64,000 bases of DNA from Blastococcus sp. TF02A-30 (lineage in GTDB: Bacteria; Actinomycetota; Actinomycetes; Mycobacteriales; Geodermatophilaceae): contig NZ_QOHJ01000005.1 of NCBI RefSeq assembly GCF_003319185.1, positions 62,001 through 126,000 on the forward strand, in the 5' to 3' direction. This document shows, in pieces, positions 17,627-26,616 of this stretch. How positions within the stretch are numbered: the stretch's first letter is position 1; each line of letters opens with the position of its first letter. The translations under genes were made by a program, and so were the position numbers. The notes beneath the pieces were generated by a model, which searched no databases, had not been told where the DNA came from, and was given only the letters and a program-made list of their open reading frames with translations.

Positions 17627-19249
17627 TCACTCGACCCCCACCTGGAGCGGCGCCGTTCCCGGGCCGCCGGCGTACCTCAGCACCTCGATGGTGGGGTGCA
17701 CCGCTGACAAGTGGGCGCAGACGGCGTCGCCGAGCGCCTCGTCCGCACCGACCAGCAGCGTGGCCATCTCACCGCCCGCCGACAGCAGCCGGTCCAGCAG
17801 CTCGCACGCCACGGCGGCGTGGTCGGCGCCGATGACGACGACGTCACCCTCGGCCAGCCCCAGGACGTCGCCGGGCTGGCAGCGCCCGGCGCTGGTCAGC
17901 GCCTCCTGCTCGGCGACGGTGACCTCGGCCCACCGCGTGGCGGCGGCCGCCTCGGCCATGGCGATGACGTCGTCGCCGAAGCGCCGCTCGGGGTCGCCGA
18001 CCGCGATCGCGGCCAGGCCCTGGACCGGCGACCGGGTCGGCACGACCCCGACGTCCCGGCCGAGCTCGCGGGCCCGGGCGGCGGCGCGACCGGCCGCCGG
18101 CGCGAGGGCGGGGTCGTTCGGCAGCACGACGACCTCCTCGGCCGCCGAGGCGACGATCTCGTCGAGGACGTCGTCCTCCGTGACGCCGTCGGCTCCGCAG
18201 ACGACGACGCGCACCCCCTCGCCGGCGAACAGCTCCGCCAGGCCCTCGCCGGGCACGACGGCGACCACGGCGCGCAGCCCGGCGACGGGGGCCGGCGGGG
18301 GCACCGGCGCCAGCGGCGTGACCGAGATCCGGTACGGGCGCCCGGCCTCGATGCCGGCCTCGATCGCGGCCCCGACGTCGGAGACGTGCACGTGCACGTT
18401 CCACTCACGCCCCGTCGGGGTGTCGACGCCGACGACGACCAGGCTGTCGCCCAGCCCGGCCAACCGCTCCTGCAGGCGGGCGACGGCGGCCTCGTCGGCG
18501 TCGGCGAGCAGGTACTGCACCTCGCTGCCCGGACCGGGCGGCGGCTGGTGCGGGGCGTCCACGTCGTCGTGCCGGTGCGTGTGCCGGTGGCCGGCCGGGG
18601 TGCGACGGGCCAGCGGCGGCCGGGCCGGCTCCACACCGGTCACCGTGGTGACGAGCGCGTCCAGGACGGCGCACAGCCCCGCCCCGCCGGCGTCGACCAC
18701 CCCGGCCTCGCGCAGGGCCGCCAGCTGGTCCGGTGTGCTCTCCAGCGCCGACCGTGCGCCGTCGGCCGCGGCGGTGACGACGTCGGCCAGCTCCGTGCGG
18801 CCCCCGGCCACGCAGCCGACCGCGGTCTCCGCCGCACCGCGCGCGACGGTGAGGAAGGTGCCCTCCTCGGGGTCGGCGACCGCGCCGTAGGCGGTGTCGG
18901 CCGCCTTCTGCAGCGCGGCGGCGAACGCGGGCCCGTCCGCGGGGGACTGGCCGGCGAGCTGGTCGGCCATGCCGCGCATCAGCTGGGCCAGGATGGTGCC
19001 GGAGTTGCCCCGCGCACCGAGCACCGCCCCCCGGGCGAGCACCGACCACACCGGCTCGGTGGTGCGGCCGGACTCCTGCTCGACGGCGGCCAGCGCGGCC
19101 TGCGCGGTGAGCAGCAGGTTGGTGCCCGTGTCGCCGTCGGGCACCGGGAAGACGTTGAGGTCGTCGAGCCGGGCGCGGGCCTCGGACAGCGCTGCGACGG
19201 CCGTCCGGCACCACTCGCCGACCGCGGTCTCGTCCAGCGCCAGCAGCAC
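17627..19249 (-). CDS. DAK2/FakA-like (YloV family) kinase
   Basis: 540-residue protein with an N-terminal DhaL-type kinase domain (residues 10-200; NVFPVPDGDTGTNLLLT contains the Mg-ATP-binding aspartates) and a C-terminal FakA-type domain. Firmicute FakA phosphorylates fatty acids held by FakB; the actinobacterial homologues sit between rpmB and recG as here and are less studied. A histidine-rich linker (HRHTHRHDDVD, about residue 220) joins the domains and could bind metal. Divergent from rpmB. Confidence 0.85.
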   Translation of the reverse strand: MLLALDETAVGEWCRTAVAALSEARARLDDLNVFPVPDGDTGTNLLLTAQAALAAVEQESGRTTEPVWSVLARGAVLGARGNSGTILAQLMRGMADQLAGQSPADGPAFAAALQKAADTAYGAVADPEEGTFLTVARGAAETAVGCVAGGRTELADVVTAAADGARSALESTPDQLAALREAGVVDAGGAGLCAVLDALVTTVTGVEPARPPLARRTPAGHRHTHRHDDVDAPHQPPPGPGSEVQYLLADADEAAVARLQERLAGLGDSLVVVGVDTPTGREWNVHVHVSDVGAAIEAGIEAGRPYRISVTPLAPVPPPAPVAGLRAVVAVVPGEGLAELFAGEGVRVVVCGADGVTEDDVLDEIVASAAEEVVVLPNDPALAPAAGRAAARARELGRDVGVVPTRSPVQGLAAIAVGDPERRFGDDVIAMAEAAAATRWAEVTVAEQEALTSAGRCQPGDVLGLAEGDVVVIGADHAAVACELLDRLLSAGGEMATLLVGADEALGDAVCAHLSAVHPTIEVLRYAGGPGTAPLQVGVE

Positions 19250-19389
19250 GGGCGGAGGGTACCCGTGGGGCTCCCCGGGAGGCCCTGGCGACGTCCGGGC
19301 CGGGGAGCGGTTAGACTGCTGGACGGTCTTGATGCGGGTGCCGTCCTGCCCCGCCGTCTGTGAACGATTCTTTCTGGGAGTGATCCACC

Positions 19390-19581
19390 GTGGCTGCCGT
19401 GTGCGACGTCTGTGGCAAGGGCCCCGGTTTCGGTATGTCGGTGTCGCACTCGCACCGCCGCACGCCGCGCCGTTGGAACCCGAACATCCAGTCCGTGCGG
19501 GCGCTGATCGCCCCCGGCAACCGCCGCCGGATCAACGCGTGCACCTCGTGCATCCGCGCCGGCAAGGTCGTGCGCGCGTAG
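19390..19581 (+). CDS. rpmB: 50S ribosomal protein L28 (zinc-type)
   Basis: 63-residue large-subunit ribosomal protein starting with GTG (AAVCDVCGKGPGFGMSVSHS), preceded by GGGAG. Two cysteine pairs (CDVC and CTSC) mark the zinc-binding C-plus form. A candidate -10 box TAGACT lies at 19312-19317, giving an untranslated leader of roughly 70 bases. A strong hairpin terminator follows at 19616. Divergent from the FakA-like gene, as in other actinobacteria. Confidence 0.96.
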   Translation: MAAVCDVCGKGPGFGMSVSHSHRRTPRRWNPNIQSVRALIAPGNRRRINACTSCIRAGKVVRA

Positions 19582-19615
19582 CCCACGCCGCGCTCGACAG
19601 CTGAACACCGTCGAG

Positions 19616-19646
19616 GAGCCCCGGAGGTCGACGACCTCCGGGGCTC
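19616..19646 (+). terminator. Intrinsic terminator of rpmB
   Basis: A 15-base perfect inverted repeat, GAGCCCCGGAGGTCG and its complement separated by one base, followed by TTCGTCG. It lies 35 bases after the rpmB stop. The T-run is short, as often in high-GC actinobacteria. Confidence 0.75.
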
Positions 19647-19683
19647 TTCGTCGTACGCCCGGCGCCGTCCTGGCTCACCTCCG

Positions 19684-19721
19684 CGGGTCCTGGCTCACGG
19701 TCGACGCTGAGCCAGGACCCG
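19684..19721. repeat. Inverted repeat, arms GGGTCCTGGCTCA
   Basis: Arms of 14 bases (CGGGTCCTGGCTCA and its exact complement) flank a 10-base loop containing GTCGAC. A partial third copy of the arm (TCCTGGCTCAC) lies just upstream at about 19669-19679. It stands between rpmB and a converging gene. It could serve as a minus-strand terminator for the kinase-like gene or be a dispersed REP-type element. The exact arms and their direct repetition favour a repeat family. Confidence 0.6.
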
Positions 19722-19750
19722 TGTTGATCAGGTCTCCTGATCAACACGGG
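19718..19750. repeat. Inverted repeat, arms CCCGTGTTGATCAGG
   Basis: Two perfect 15-base arms around a 3-base loop (TCT), sharing its first three bases with the end of the previous inverted repeat. It ends immediately before the stop codon of the minus-strand kinase-like gene. Together the two form a compound REP-like structure or a terminator for converging transcription. Confidence 0.6.
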
Positions 19751-20377
19751 TCAGCCGCCGATGCCCCGTGCGCGCGCCGCCGTCACGACCACGTCGACGA
19801 CGCAGTCAATGGGCAGCGCGGTGGAGTCCACGACCAGGTGGTAGTGCCGCGGCGAGGAGACCTCGCAGCGGTAGAAGTGCCGCACGTAGGCCTCCCGCGC
19901 CCGGTCGTTGGCCTCCATCTCGCGGCGCACCTCCTCGGCCGGCCGGTCGGACCGCCCGAGCGCGGCCGCGAGCCGCCGGTCCCGGGGACCGCTCAGCCGC
20001 ACGTGCAGGACGTCGGGCCGCTCGCCGAGCACGATGGCCGCCGCCCGGCCCAGCACCACCCCGCCGGCGCCGTCGGCGATCTCGGCCAGCACCCGCTCGG
20101 TCTGCTCCCGGTAGGCGCGCGCGTCCGGCAGGGACGACGTCGGCAGCACCCCGCCCACCGGGTCGGGCATCGTGCCGAGGTTGGCCACCAGCCGCCAGAG
20201 CCCGCGGACGACGGTCTCGTCGTTGGCCTCGGCCTCCGCCACGGGCACGCCCAGCCGGCCCGCGACCTGGGCGGGGATGGCGCGGTCGTGGAAGGGCAGC
20301 CCGAGCCGCTCGGCCACGGCCGGTGCGATCTCGGCCCCGGCCGCCCCGTAGGACGCGGAGAAGGTCACGACGCCCAC
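19751..20377 (-). CDS. Cytidylate-kinase-like family protein
   Basis: 208-residue protein of the cytidylate-kinase-like AAA family. The opening VTFSASYGAAGAEIAPAVAERLGLPFHDR follows the family pattern of a strand, a Ser/Tyr/Gly-rich loop, then FxDR. The loop lacks the usual P-loop lysine, as is common in this family. LGRAAAIVLGERPDVLHVRL (about 115) is the second conserved block. GTG start with GGGGGAGG seven bases upstream, inside the end of the GNAT gene. The phosphate acceptor is unknown. The stop abuts an inverted repeat. Confidence 0.7.
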   Translation of the reverse strand: MGVVTFSASYGAAGAEIAPAVAERLGLPFHDRAIPAQVAGRLGVPVAEAEANDETVVRGLWRLVANLGTMPDPVGGVLPTSSLPDARAYREQTERVLAEIADGAGGVVLGRAAAIVLGERPDVLHVRLSGPRDRRLAAALGRSDRPAEEVRREMEANDRAREAYVRHFYRCEVSSPRHYHLVVDSTALPIDCVVDVVVTAARARGIGG

Positions 20378-20877
20378 GACCGCACCTCCCCCAGCTCCTT
20401 GCCGAGGAACACCGCGTCCGGCGCGCACGCGTAGACCCCGTAGCCGGGCACCGGGGAGTACCCGAGCCGGGCGTAGAGGGCCACGGCCTCGGGCTGCTCC
20501 TGGCCGGTGTTGAGCACGACCGACCGGTGGCCGGCCGCGGCGGCGCTGGCCTCCAGGGCGGCCATCACGACCTGGGCCACGCCCAGCCGCCGGAAGGCCG
20601 GCTCGACGTACACCCGCTTGATCTCCGCCGCGCCGTCCGGGAACGCCCGCCAGGCACCGCAGCCGGCGGGCTCGCCGTCCACCTCGGCGACGAGGAACAG
20701 CCCGGCCGGGGGCAGGAACTCGGCCGGGTCGACGACAGCGGCGTCCCGCCCGCCGTAGCGCTCGACGTACTCCTGCTGGACCCGCTCGACGAGCTCCTGG
20801 GCCAGCGGGTCGTCGTAGGGCACCGCCCGCAGCCGGACGGCGCGGCCGTCGCGCAGCACCCCGTCAGAAGTGGACAT
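20365..20877 (-). CDS. GNAT family N-acetyltransferase
   Basis: 170-residue GCN5-related acetyltransferase. The acetyl-CoA-binding segment is VEPAFRRLGVAQVVMAALE (about 88-106) and the C-terminal strand VALYARLGYSPVPGYGVY is typical. The ATG start overlaps the end of thiL by 14 bases, and the stop overlaps the kinase-like gene start by 13, so the three genes are coupled. The substrate cannot be read from sequence. Confidence 0.85.
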   Translation of the reverse strand: MSTSDGVLRDGRAVRLRAVPYDDPLAQELVERVQQEYVERYGGRDAAVVDPAEFLPPAGLFLVAEVDGEPAGCGAWRAFPDGAAEIKRVYVEPAFRRLGVAQVVMAALEASAAAAGHRSVVLNTGQEQPEAVALYARLGYSPVPGYGVYACAPDAVFLGKELGEVRSWAS

Positions 20878-21901
20878 GACCGGTGCCCTCCGCCCCGGCG
20901 GCGCGCGCCGCCTCCTCCGCCGGTTCGCCGTCGACCAGCACGCGGGCATCCTGCCCCGCCGCGCGGGCCGAACCGATCACCGCCCAGCCCTCGGGCAGGT
21001 CGGCGCCGGGCGGGAAGGTGGCCAGCAGCGCGTGGTCCTCCCCGCCGGTCAGCACCCAGGCCATCGGGTCCACGCCGAGCGCCGAGCCGACCTGCTGCAG
21101 CGGTCCGGTCGGCTCGAGCGTGGCGCGCACCAGGGCCGCGCGGTCGATGTCGAGGACGACGCCGCTGGCGGCGGCGAGGTGCCCGGCGTCGGCGAGCAGC
21201 CCGTCGCTGACGTCGCACATGGCGGTGGCGCCGGCGTCGGCGGCCGCGGGCCCGGCGGCGTACGGGGGGGTCGGCCGGCGGTGCGCGGCGACCACCGCGA
21301 CCGGGCTGGCGAACCCGCGGCGCAGCACCGCCAGGCCGCACGCCGACCAGCCGAGCCGGCCGGCGACGGCCAGCACGTCACCGGGGCGCACGCCGGACCG
21401 CAGCACCGGTGCCCGGCCGCCGAGGTCGCCCAGCGCCGTGACGGAGAGCACGACCCCGTCGCTGCCGGGGGACGCGGCGACCGTGTCACCGCCGACGACC
21501 GCCGCACCGAGCGGGGCGCACTCCTCGGCCAGCCCGGCGGCGATCCCCTCGAGCCACGTGGTGGGGGTGTCGGGCGGGCAGGCCAGGCCGACCAGCAGCG
21601 CGGTCGCGGTGCCGCCCATCGCCGCGACGTCGGCCAGGTTGGCAGCGGCGGCCTTGCGGCCGATGTCCTCGGCGGACGACCAGTCGCGGCGGAAGTGCCG
21701 GCCCTCGACGAGGACGTCGGTGGTCGCCACGACCCGCCCGTCGGGCGCGCGCAGCACGGCGGCGTCGTCGCCGGGACCCACGTCGGTGACCCGGGCGGTG
21801 CCCGCCTGGGCGAGCACGCGGGCGATGACGCCGAACTCGCCCACGACCCGCACGCTGTCGCCGGGGTCGTCCCGCGGGACCAGCGGCCGGGGGCGAGTCA
21901 C
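20864..21901 (-). CDS. thiL: Thiamine-monophosphate kinase
   Basis: 345-residue enzyme that phosphorylates thiamine monophosphate to the diphosphate coenzyme, an AIR-synthase-fold kinase. Conserved stretches: GPGDDAAVL (N-terminal Mg/ATP site), TTDVLVEGRHF, NLADVAAMGG, and GGDTVAAS. The C-terminal CDVSDGLLADAGH and TGGEDHALLA complete the family pattern. The GTG start is preceded by GGGAGGG five bases upstream. Divergent from the Lrp gene by 92 bases. The thiL position near ddl and gpsA matches Mycobacterium. Confidence 0.95.
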   Translation of the reverse strand: MTRPRPLVPRDDPGDSVRVVGEFGVIARVLAQAGTARVTDVGPGDDAAVLRAPDGRVVATTDVLVEGRHFRRDWSSAEDIGRKAAAANLADVAAMGGTATALLVGLACPPDTPTTWLEGIAAGLAEECAPLGAAVVGGDTVAASPGSDGVVLSVTALGDLGGRAPVLRSGVRPGDVLAVAGRLGWSACGLAVLRRGFASPVAVVAAHRRPTPPYAAGPAAADAGATAMCDVSDGLLADAGHLAAASGVVLDIDRAALVRATLEPTGPLQQVGSALGVDPMAWVLTGGEDHALLATFPPGADLPEGWAVIGSARAAGQDARVLVDGEPAEEAARAAGAEGTGHVHF

Positions 21902-21993
21902 GAGTCCCTCCCCGGTCCTGCGGTAGGTTCGCTCCCGGTCCGCCACACGGCGGGGTCGACGAATCGGCGACGGCGCCGGAGGAAGGATCTCCC

Positions 21994-22227
21994 GTGGTCC
22001 ACGCCTACATCCTGATCCAGACCGAGGTCGGCAAGGCCGCCCAGGTCGCCACGACCATCGCCGAGATCAGCGGGGTCACCAGGGCCGAGGACGTCACCGG
22101 CCCCTACGACGTCATCGTGCGCGCCGAGGCGGAGACCGTCGACGAGCTCGGCCGCCTGGTCGTGGCGCGGGTCCAGTCGGTCGACGGCATCACCCGCACG
22201 CTGACCTGCCCGGTCGTCAACATCTGA
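21994..22227 (+). CDS. Stand-alone Lrp/AsnC ligand-binding (RAM) domain protein
   Basis: 77-residue protein consisting of only the alpha/beta sandwich ligand-binding domain of Lrp/AsnC regulators (HAYILIQTEVGKAAQVATTI to RTLTCPVVNI). It has no helix-turn-helix, so it cannot bind DNA alone. Stand-alone RAM domains bind amino acids and form rings in other bacteria. GTG start with GGAGGAAGG upstream. The conserved place beside thiL and ddl in actinobacteria suggests a constant but unknown role. Confidence 0.88.
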   Translation: MVHAYILIQTEVGKAAQVATTIAEISGVTRAEDVTGPYDVIVRAEAETVDELGRLVVARVQSVDGITRTLTCPVVNI

Positions 22228-22249
22228 CCCGGGCGGGCTGGAGAGCACG

Positions 22250-22852
22250 CTGACCGAGGAACCCCCCGCGCCGTCCCGGCCCGAGGACCCGCTGCGCCGC
22301 ATCGCGCTGATCGCCACGGCGGTGATCGTGCCGGTGCTGGTCGTCGTCCTGGTGCTGGTCAACGTCCTCGGGGACGACGACGCGGCCGGCCGCTCCGGGC
22401 ACAGCGGGCCGGCGCAGCTGGACGGCAGCACCGCGCCGCAGCGCGAGGACCTGCCGCCGCTGCCGGTCGAGGTGCCGCCGGTGACGCCGGAGGCCGACGC
22501 CGCCTGCCCGGCGCTCATGTCCGCCCTCCCGCTGGAGCTGGCCGGCGAGCGGTCCCGCCCGGTGCAGTCGGACTCCCCGTTCGCGTACGCGTGGGGGGAC
22601 CCGGCGGTGGTGCTCGTCTGCGGCGTGGACCGTCCCGAGGGGTGGGTCGTGGGCGCCTCCGCCATCCAGATCAACGGGGTCAGCTGGTACGTCGACACCG
22701 CGGACCCCGGGACCACGGTGTGGACCGCGGTCGACCGGCCGGTGTACGTGGAGATGCGGCTGCCCGCGAGCGTGGACAGCGCCCCGGTCACGGCGCTGAC
22801 GACGGAGATCGCCGCCGCGCTGGAACGCCGGGAGCCCGACCCGGCCGGGTAG
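22250..22852 (+). CDS. DUF3515 membrane-anchored protein
   Basis: About 200-residue protein with one N-terminal membrane helix (ATAVIVPVLVVVLVLVNVL) preceded by arginines, then a DUF3515 extracytoplasmic domain with a cysteine pair (AACPALM and LVCGVDRPEGW) that may form a disulfide. No in-frame ATG or GTG lies before the helix. The first GTG (22322) would cut the helix in half, whereas CTG at 22250 follows GGAGAG by four bases and gives a complete positively charged anchor. I use the CTG, but the start is uncertain. Follows the Lrp gene by 22 bases, probably the same transcript. Confidence 0.8.
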   Translation: MTEEPPAPSRPEDPLRRIALIATAVIVPVLVVVLVLVNVLGDDDAAGRSGHSGPAQLDGSTAPQREDLPPLPVEVPPVTPEADAACPALMSALPLELAGERSRPVQSDSPFAYAWGDPAVVLVCGVDRPEGWVVGASAIQINGVSWYVDTADPGTTVWTAVDRPVYVEMRLPASVDSAPVTALTTEIAAALERREPDPAG

Positions 22853-22856
22853 CGGC

Positions 22857-23519
22857 TCACCCGGGGAGCCGGTCCAGCTGCGCGGCGGCGACCGCGCGGA
22901 CCTCGGCCAGCGCCTCGTCCAGCGTGCCGGCCATCGCGGTCACCGACACGCTGAACACCTCGCGGGCGCACCACGCGAAGGCGGCGGGCGTGCTCAGCTC
23001 CTCCACCGGCTCCGCCACGACCAGCTGCCGGCACCCCTCGGGCAGGTCGGGCGGGTTCTCGCTCAGCACGCCCCGGTAGCGCTCGGCGTCGTTGGACGCC
23101 AGGTCCGCGGCGTAGGCGGTCGCGCCATCGGGGGCCTCGAACTGGTCGACGAAGACGCCGGTGACCGGCCCCTGCCCCGACCCGGAGCCCCAGAACCGCT
23201 CCCAGCCGAAGCGGTAGCCGTAGTCCTCGAGCACCGCCCGCTCCCGGGCCGGGTCCTCGGCGTACGTGGCGACGTCCTCCAGCCGCTTGGCACCCGCGGG
23301 CGGGTGGAGCGCGGCGTCGGGGAGCCGGGGGAGGTCCGAGGGCACGACGGTGACGAGGACCGCCTCCAGCTCCTCGGGCGAGCCGGGCAGGCCGTCGGCC
23401 GCCTGCGCGGCCCCCGGCCCGTCCGCGCGCGGCTCGGCGCCGCAGCCGGCCAGGAGGCCCAGCAGCGGCAGCACGGCGAGCAGGGGCGCACCCGGACGGC
23501 GACGCCGCCCGCGGGTCAC
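22857..23519 (-). CDS. Putative lipoprotein, 220 aa
   Basis: Secreted lipoprotein: Arg-rich N-terminus (TRGRRRRPG), a hydrophobic core, then lipobox LLAGC (about residue 25). The remaining 195 residues are soluble, with a pair of cysteines (EGCRQLVV and FAWCAREV). The GTG start overlaps the ddl stop by four bases. I do not recognise the domain. Co-expression with D-Ala-D-Ala ligase hints at a cell-envelope role, but that is only context. Confidence 0.75.
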   Translation of the reverse strand: MTRGRRRRPGAPLLAVLPLLGLLAGCGAEPRADGPGAAQAADGLPGSPEELEAVLVTVVPSDLPRLPDAALHPPAGAKRLEDVATYAEDPARERAVLEDYGYRFGWERFWGSGSGQGPVTGVFVDQFEAPDGATAYAADLASNDAERYRGVLSENPPDLPEGCRQLVVAEPVEELSTPAAFAWCAREVFSVSVTAMAGTLDEALAEVRAVAAAQLDRLPG

Positions 23520-24661
23520 CGCGCCGCCCGGCCGTCCCGCGCCGCGCCGGCCAGCGCGTCCTGCACCAGCCGGTCCACCAGCTCCGCGAAGTCGACCCCG
23601 GTGGCCGCCCACATGCGGGCGAACATCGAGATGGGCGTGAAGCCGGGCATGGTGTTGACCTCGTTGATCACCAGCCGGTCGGCGCCGTCGGGACCGGTGC
23701 CGAGGAAGAAGTCGACGCGGGCCAGGCCCGTGCAGTCCAGCGCGAGGTAGGCCCGGCGGGCGGTGGCCTGCACCGCCGCCGTCTGCTCCGGGGTCAGGGC
23801 CGCCGGGATGTCGAACTCCGCGGCGTCCTCGAGGTACTTGGCCGAGAAGTCGTACCAGTCGACACCAGGTCGCAGCCGGATCTCCGCCGGCAGGCTCGCC
23901 TCGGGCAGCCCGGTGCCGCGGGCGGCCAGGACCCCGCACTCGACCTCGCGGCCGGGGACGGCGGCCTCGACGACGACCTTCCGGTCGATCGCGGCGGCCT
24001 CGGCCACGGCCGCGGGGAACTGCGCCCAGTCGGTGACCCGGGTGATGCCGATGCTGGAGCCCGCGCGGGCCGGCTTGACGAACACCGGCAGGCCCAGCCG
24101 CTCGCGCGCGGCCTCGTCGAGCACCGCGGGGTCGGGGCACACGGCGCCGTCCGCGTCCCGGAGCACCACGTGGTCGCCCTGCGGCAGCCCGGCCGAGGCC
24201 AGGAGCTTCTTGGTGAACTCCTTGTCCATGGAGGCGGCGCTGGCGAAGACCCCGGAGCCCACGTAGGGCAGCCCGCTCATCTCCAGCAGCCCCTGCACGG
24301 TGCCGTCCTCGCCGTAGGCGCCGTGCAGCACGGGGAAGACGACGTCGACCTCGGTGAGCACCTGCGCCATGCCGGCGCCGGGCTCCAGCACCGCGAGCCC
24401 GCGGCCCTCCGGGTCGCCGACGAGGGAGACCGCGGTGCCCCCGGTGACCTCCGGCAGGACGCCGTCGGTGATCGCCAGCGGCTGGCCCGGATCGGGCAGC
24501 ACCCACCGCCCGTCACGGGCGATGCCCACCGGCACCACCTCGTAGCGCCCGGGGTCCAGCGCGGCCATCACGCTGCCCGCCGAGACGCAGGAGATGGCGT
24601 GCTCGGCGCTGCGGCCACCGAACACGACCGCGACGCGCACCTTGCCTGCCTGCCCGCTCAT
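23516..24661 (-). CDS. ddl: D-alanine--D-alanine ligase
   Basis: 381-residue ATP-grasp enzyme joining two D-alanines for peptidoglycan precursors. The N-terminal motif [17 protein letters not shown] (12-28) is the Ddl signature. ATP-grasp core elements include [16 protein letters not shown] (about 195) and the C-terminal VDFFLGTG and [16 protein letters not shown] block with Mg-binding Glu/Asn. Length is typical of actinobacterial DdlA. Synteny ddl, gpsA matches Mycobacterium. An 80-base gap separates it from the divergent phospholipid gene. Confidence 0.96.
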   Translation of the reverse strand: MSGQAGKVRVAVVFGGRSAEHAISCVSAGSVMAALDPGRYEVVPVGIARDGRWVLPDPGQPLAITDGVLPEVTGGTAVSLVGDPEGRGLAVLEPGAGMAQVLTEVDVVFPVLHGAYGEDGTVQGLLEMSGLPYVGSGVFASAASMDKEFTKKLLASAGLPQGDHVVLRDADGAVCPDPAVLDEAARERLGLPVFVKPARAGSSIGITRVTDWAQFPAAVAEAAAIDRKVVVEAAVPGREVECGVLAARGTGLPEASLPAEIRLRPGVDWYDFSAKYLEDAAEFDIPAALTPEQTAAVQATARRAYLALDCTGLARVDFFLGTGPDGADRLVINEVNTMPGFTPISMFARMWAATGVDFAELVDRLVQDALAGAARDGRAAR

Positions 24662-24738
24662 CGGGTCGACCCTAGCCGCCGCCCCGGCACCATCCGCGCC
24701 GTGCCGCCGACACCGGGCCGGTGTGGCAGCCTCGTCGC

Positions 24739-25506
24739 GTGCAGGATCAGGCAGCTCCCCCGGTGGAGAACTTCTCGTGGCGGCTCCGGCTGGCCGGTGC
24801 CGCCGTCCACCTGTACACAGCCAGCGGCTCGGTGCTGGGCCTGCTCATCGTCCTGGCCGCGATCGAGGGCCACGTGGAGACGGCGCTCTGGCTGGTGCTG
24901 GCCACCCTGTTCATCGACGGCACCGACGGCATGCTGGCCCGGCGGGCACGGGTCAAGCAGACGATCCCGTGGTTCGACGGCGCCCGGATGGACGACATCG
25001 TCGACTACCTGACCTACGTCTTCGCGCCCGTGGTGCTGCTCTGGACGACCGACCGGCTGCCCGGTGGCGCGATCGGCTGGGTGCTCGCCGCGCTGCCGCT
25101 GCTGGCGTCCTGCTACCAGTTCTGCCGCGTGGACGCGAAGACCGACGACCACTACTTCCTGGGCTTCCCGAGCTACTGGAACGTCGTCGCCTTCTACGCG
25201 ATCGTCCTCGACGTCGGCACCACCGGCGTGGGCATCGCGCTCGCCGTCCTCACGGTGCTGGTCTTCGTGCCGGTGAAGTACGTCTACCCGTCGCGGACCC
25301 GGCTGCTGCGGAGCCTGAACCTGGCGCTGGCGGCGACCTGGCTGGTCAGCTACGCCGTGCTGCTGGTGCAGTACCCCGACCCGCACCCGGTCGTCGTCGT
25401 GCTGAGCCTGGCCTACCTGGCCTACTACTTCGGCGTGAGCACCTGGCTCACCGTCGCCGGCAGCCGCCGGCGGGCGGGCTCAGCCGAGGCCGTCCAGCGC
25501 GGCTGA
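24739..25506 (+). CDS. Phosphatidylcholine-synthase-like CDP-alcohol phosphatidyltransferase
   Basis: 255-residue membrane enzyme with about eight hydrophobic segments. The CDP-alcohol phosphotransferase motif is DGTDGMLAR, then 12 residues, then GARMDDIVD (about 60-90). The 12-residue spacing, longer than in phosphatidylglycerol-phosphate or phosphatidylserine synthases, and VDYLTYV directly after are features of bacterial Pcs, which condenses CDP-diacylglycerol with choline. Geodermatophilaceae are known to contain phosphatidylcholine, consistent with this. GTG at 24739 is chosen; an in-frame GTG 18 bases earlier exists. The last 27 bases overlap the convergent PLP-enzyme gene. Confidence 0.8.
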   Translation: MQDQAAPPVENFSWRLRLAGAAVHLYTASGSVLGLLIVLAAIEGHVETALWLVLATLFIDGTDGMLARRARVKQTIPWFDGARMDDIVDYLTYVFAPVVLLWTTDRLPGGAIGWVLAALPLLASCYQFCRVDAKTDDHYFLGFPSYWNVVAFYAIVLDVGTTGVGIALAVLTVLVFVPVKYVYPSRTRLLRSLNLALAATWLVSYAVLLVQYPDPHPVVVVLSLAYLAYYFGVSTWLTVAGSRRRAGSAEAVQRG

Positions 25507-26616
25507 CAGGTCGGCCACCAGGTCGGCGGTGTCCTCGATGCCGCACGAGAGCCGGACGAACCCGGCCGGCACGGCGTCCCCGCCCCACTGGGCCCGGCGG
25601 TCGATCGTGCTGTGCACGCCGCCGAAGCTGGTGGCCGCCGACCACAGCCGGGTCGCGGCGAGCAGCCGGGCGACGGCGTCCTCGTCGGCCAGCTCGCAGG
25701 ACAGCACGCCGTTGGCGCGCAGCATCTGCCGGGAGGCCAGCGCGAACGACGGGTCCGAGGGCCGCCACGGCCAGCGCAGGCCCGTGACCGCCGGTGACCC
25801 GGCCAGCAGCTCGGCCACCGCGGCGGCGTTGGCGGCCTGGCGGGCCAGCCGCAGGTCCAGCGTGCTCATCGACCGGTGCCCGAGCCAGGCCTCGAACGGG
25901 CCCGGCGTGCTGCCGGTGCGGTCGCGGAAGCCCTTGAGCCGGGCGAAGAGGTCGTCGTCGGTGGTGCTGACGTGGCCGAGCAGCAGGTCGCTGTGCCCGG
26001 TGAGCGCCTTGGTGTCGCTGCCGACGGTCAGGTGCGCACCAAGCTCCAGCGGGCGCTGCCCGAGCGGCGTGGCCGTGGTGTTGTCGACGGCGACCAGCGC
26101 CCCCGCGGCCCGCGCGGCACGGGCCACGGCCGCGATGTCGCAGACGTCGAGCTGCGGGTTGCTCGGCGTCTCGAGCAGCACCATCGCCGCACCCGCGAGC
26201 CCGCCGCCGGCCGCGAACGCCCCGACCTCCGGCGTGGACACGTACTCGACCTCGACGCCGAAGCGGACCAACTCCTGGGCGGCCAGCATCCGGGTCGCGT
26301 AGTAGCCGTCCGAGGGCAGCACCACGCGGTCACCGGCGCCGACGCAGGCCATGACCGCCGCGGTGAGCGCGGCCATCCCGGTCGAGAAGGACAGGCACCG
26401 GCCGCCGTCGAGCTCGCCCACCGCGGCCTCGAAGTCGCGCAGGGTCGGCTGCTCGGTGCGCGCGTACGCGTCGACGCCGCCGGCCCGCGGCGGCAGGTCA
26501 CCGAGGTGGAACGGGGCGGCGAAGACCGGCGAGGGCCGCAGCGGCGCACCGGGGACGGCGGGCCCCTCCCCCGCCCGCACCGACCGCGTGCCGTCGCCGT
26601 AGGACTCCTCGCTCAC
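25480..26616 (-). CDS. Cys/Met-metabolism PLP-dependent enzyme (cystathionine gamma-lyase-like)
   Basis: 378-residue PLP enzyme of the trans-sulfuration family. [20 protein letters not shown] at the N-terminus and the PLP-lysine block [15 protein letters not shown] (about 200) are visible, with [17 protein letters not shown] just before. Family members act as cystathionine gamma-lyase, gamma-synthase or methionine gamma-lyase; actinobacterial proteins at this locus are usually called cystathionine gamma-lyase. The GTG start overlaps gpsA by four bases. The 3-prime end overlaps the convergent Pcs-like gene. Confidence 0.85.
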   Translation of the reverse strand: MSEESYGDGTRSVRAGEGPAVPGAPLRPSPVFAAPFHLGDLPPRAGGVDAYARTEQPTLRDFEAAVGELDGGRCLSFSTGMAALTAAVMACVGAGDRVVLPSDGYYATRMLAAQELVRFGVEVEYVSTPEVGAFAAGGGLAGAAMVLLETPSNPQLDVCDIAAVARAARAAGALVAVDNTTATPLGQRPLELGAHLTVGSDTKALTGHSDLLLGHVSTTDDDLFARLKGFRDRTGSTPGPFEAWLGHRSMSTLDLRLARQAANAAAVAELLAGSPAVTGLRWPWRPSDPSFALASRQMLRANGVLSCELADEDAVARLLAATRLWSAATSFGGVHSTIDRRAQWGGDAVPAGFVRLSCGIEDTADLVADLSAALDGLG

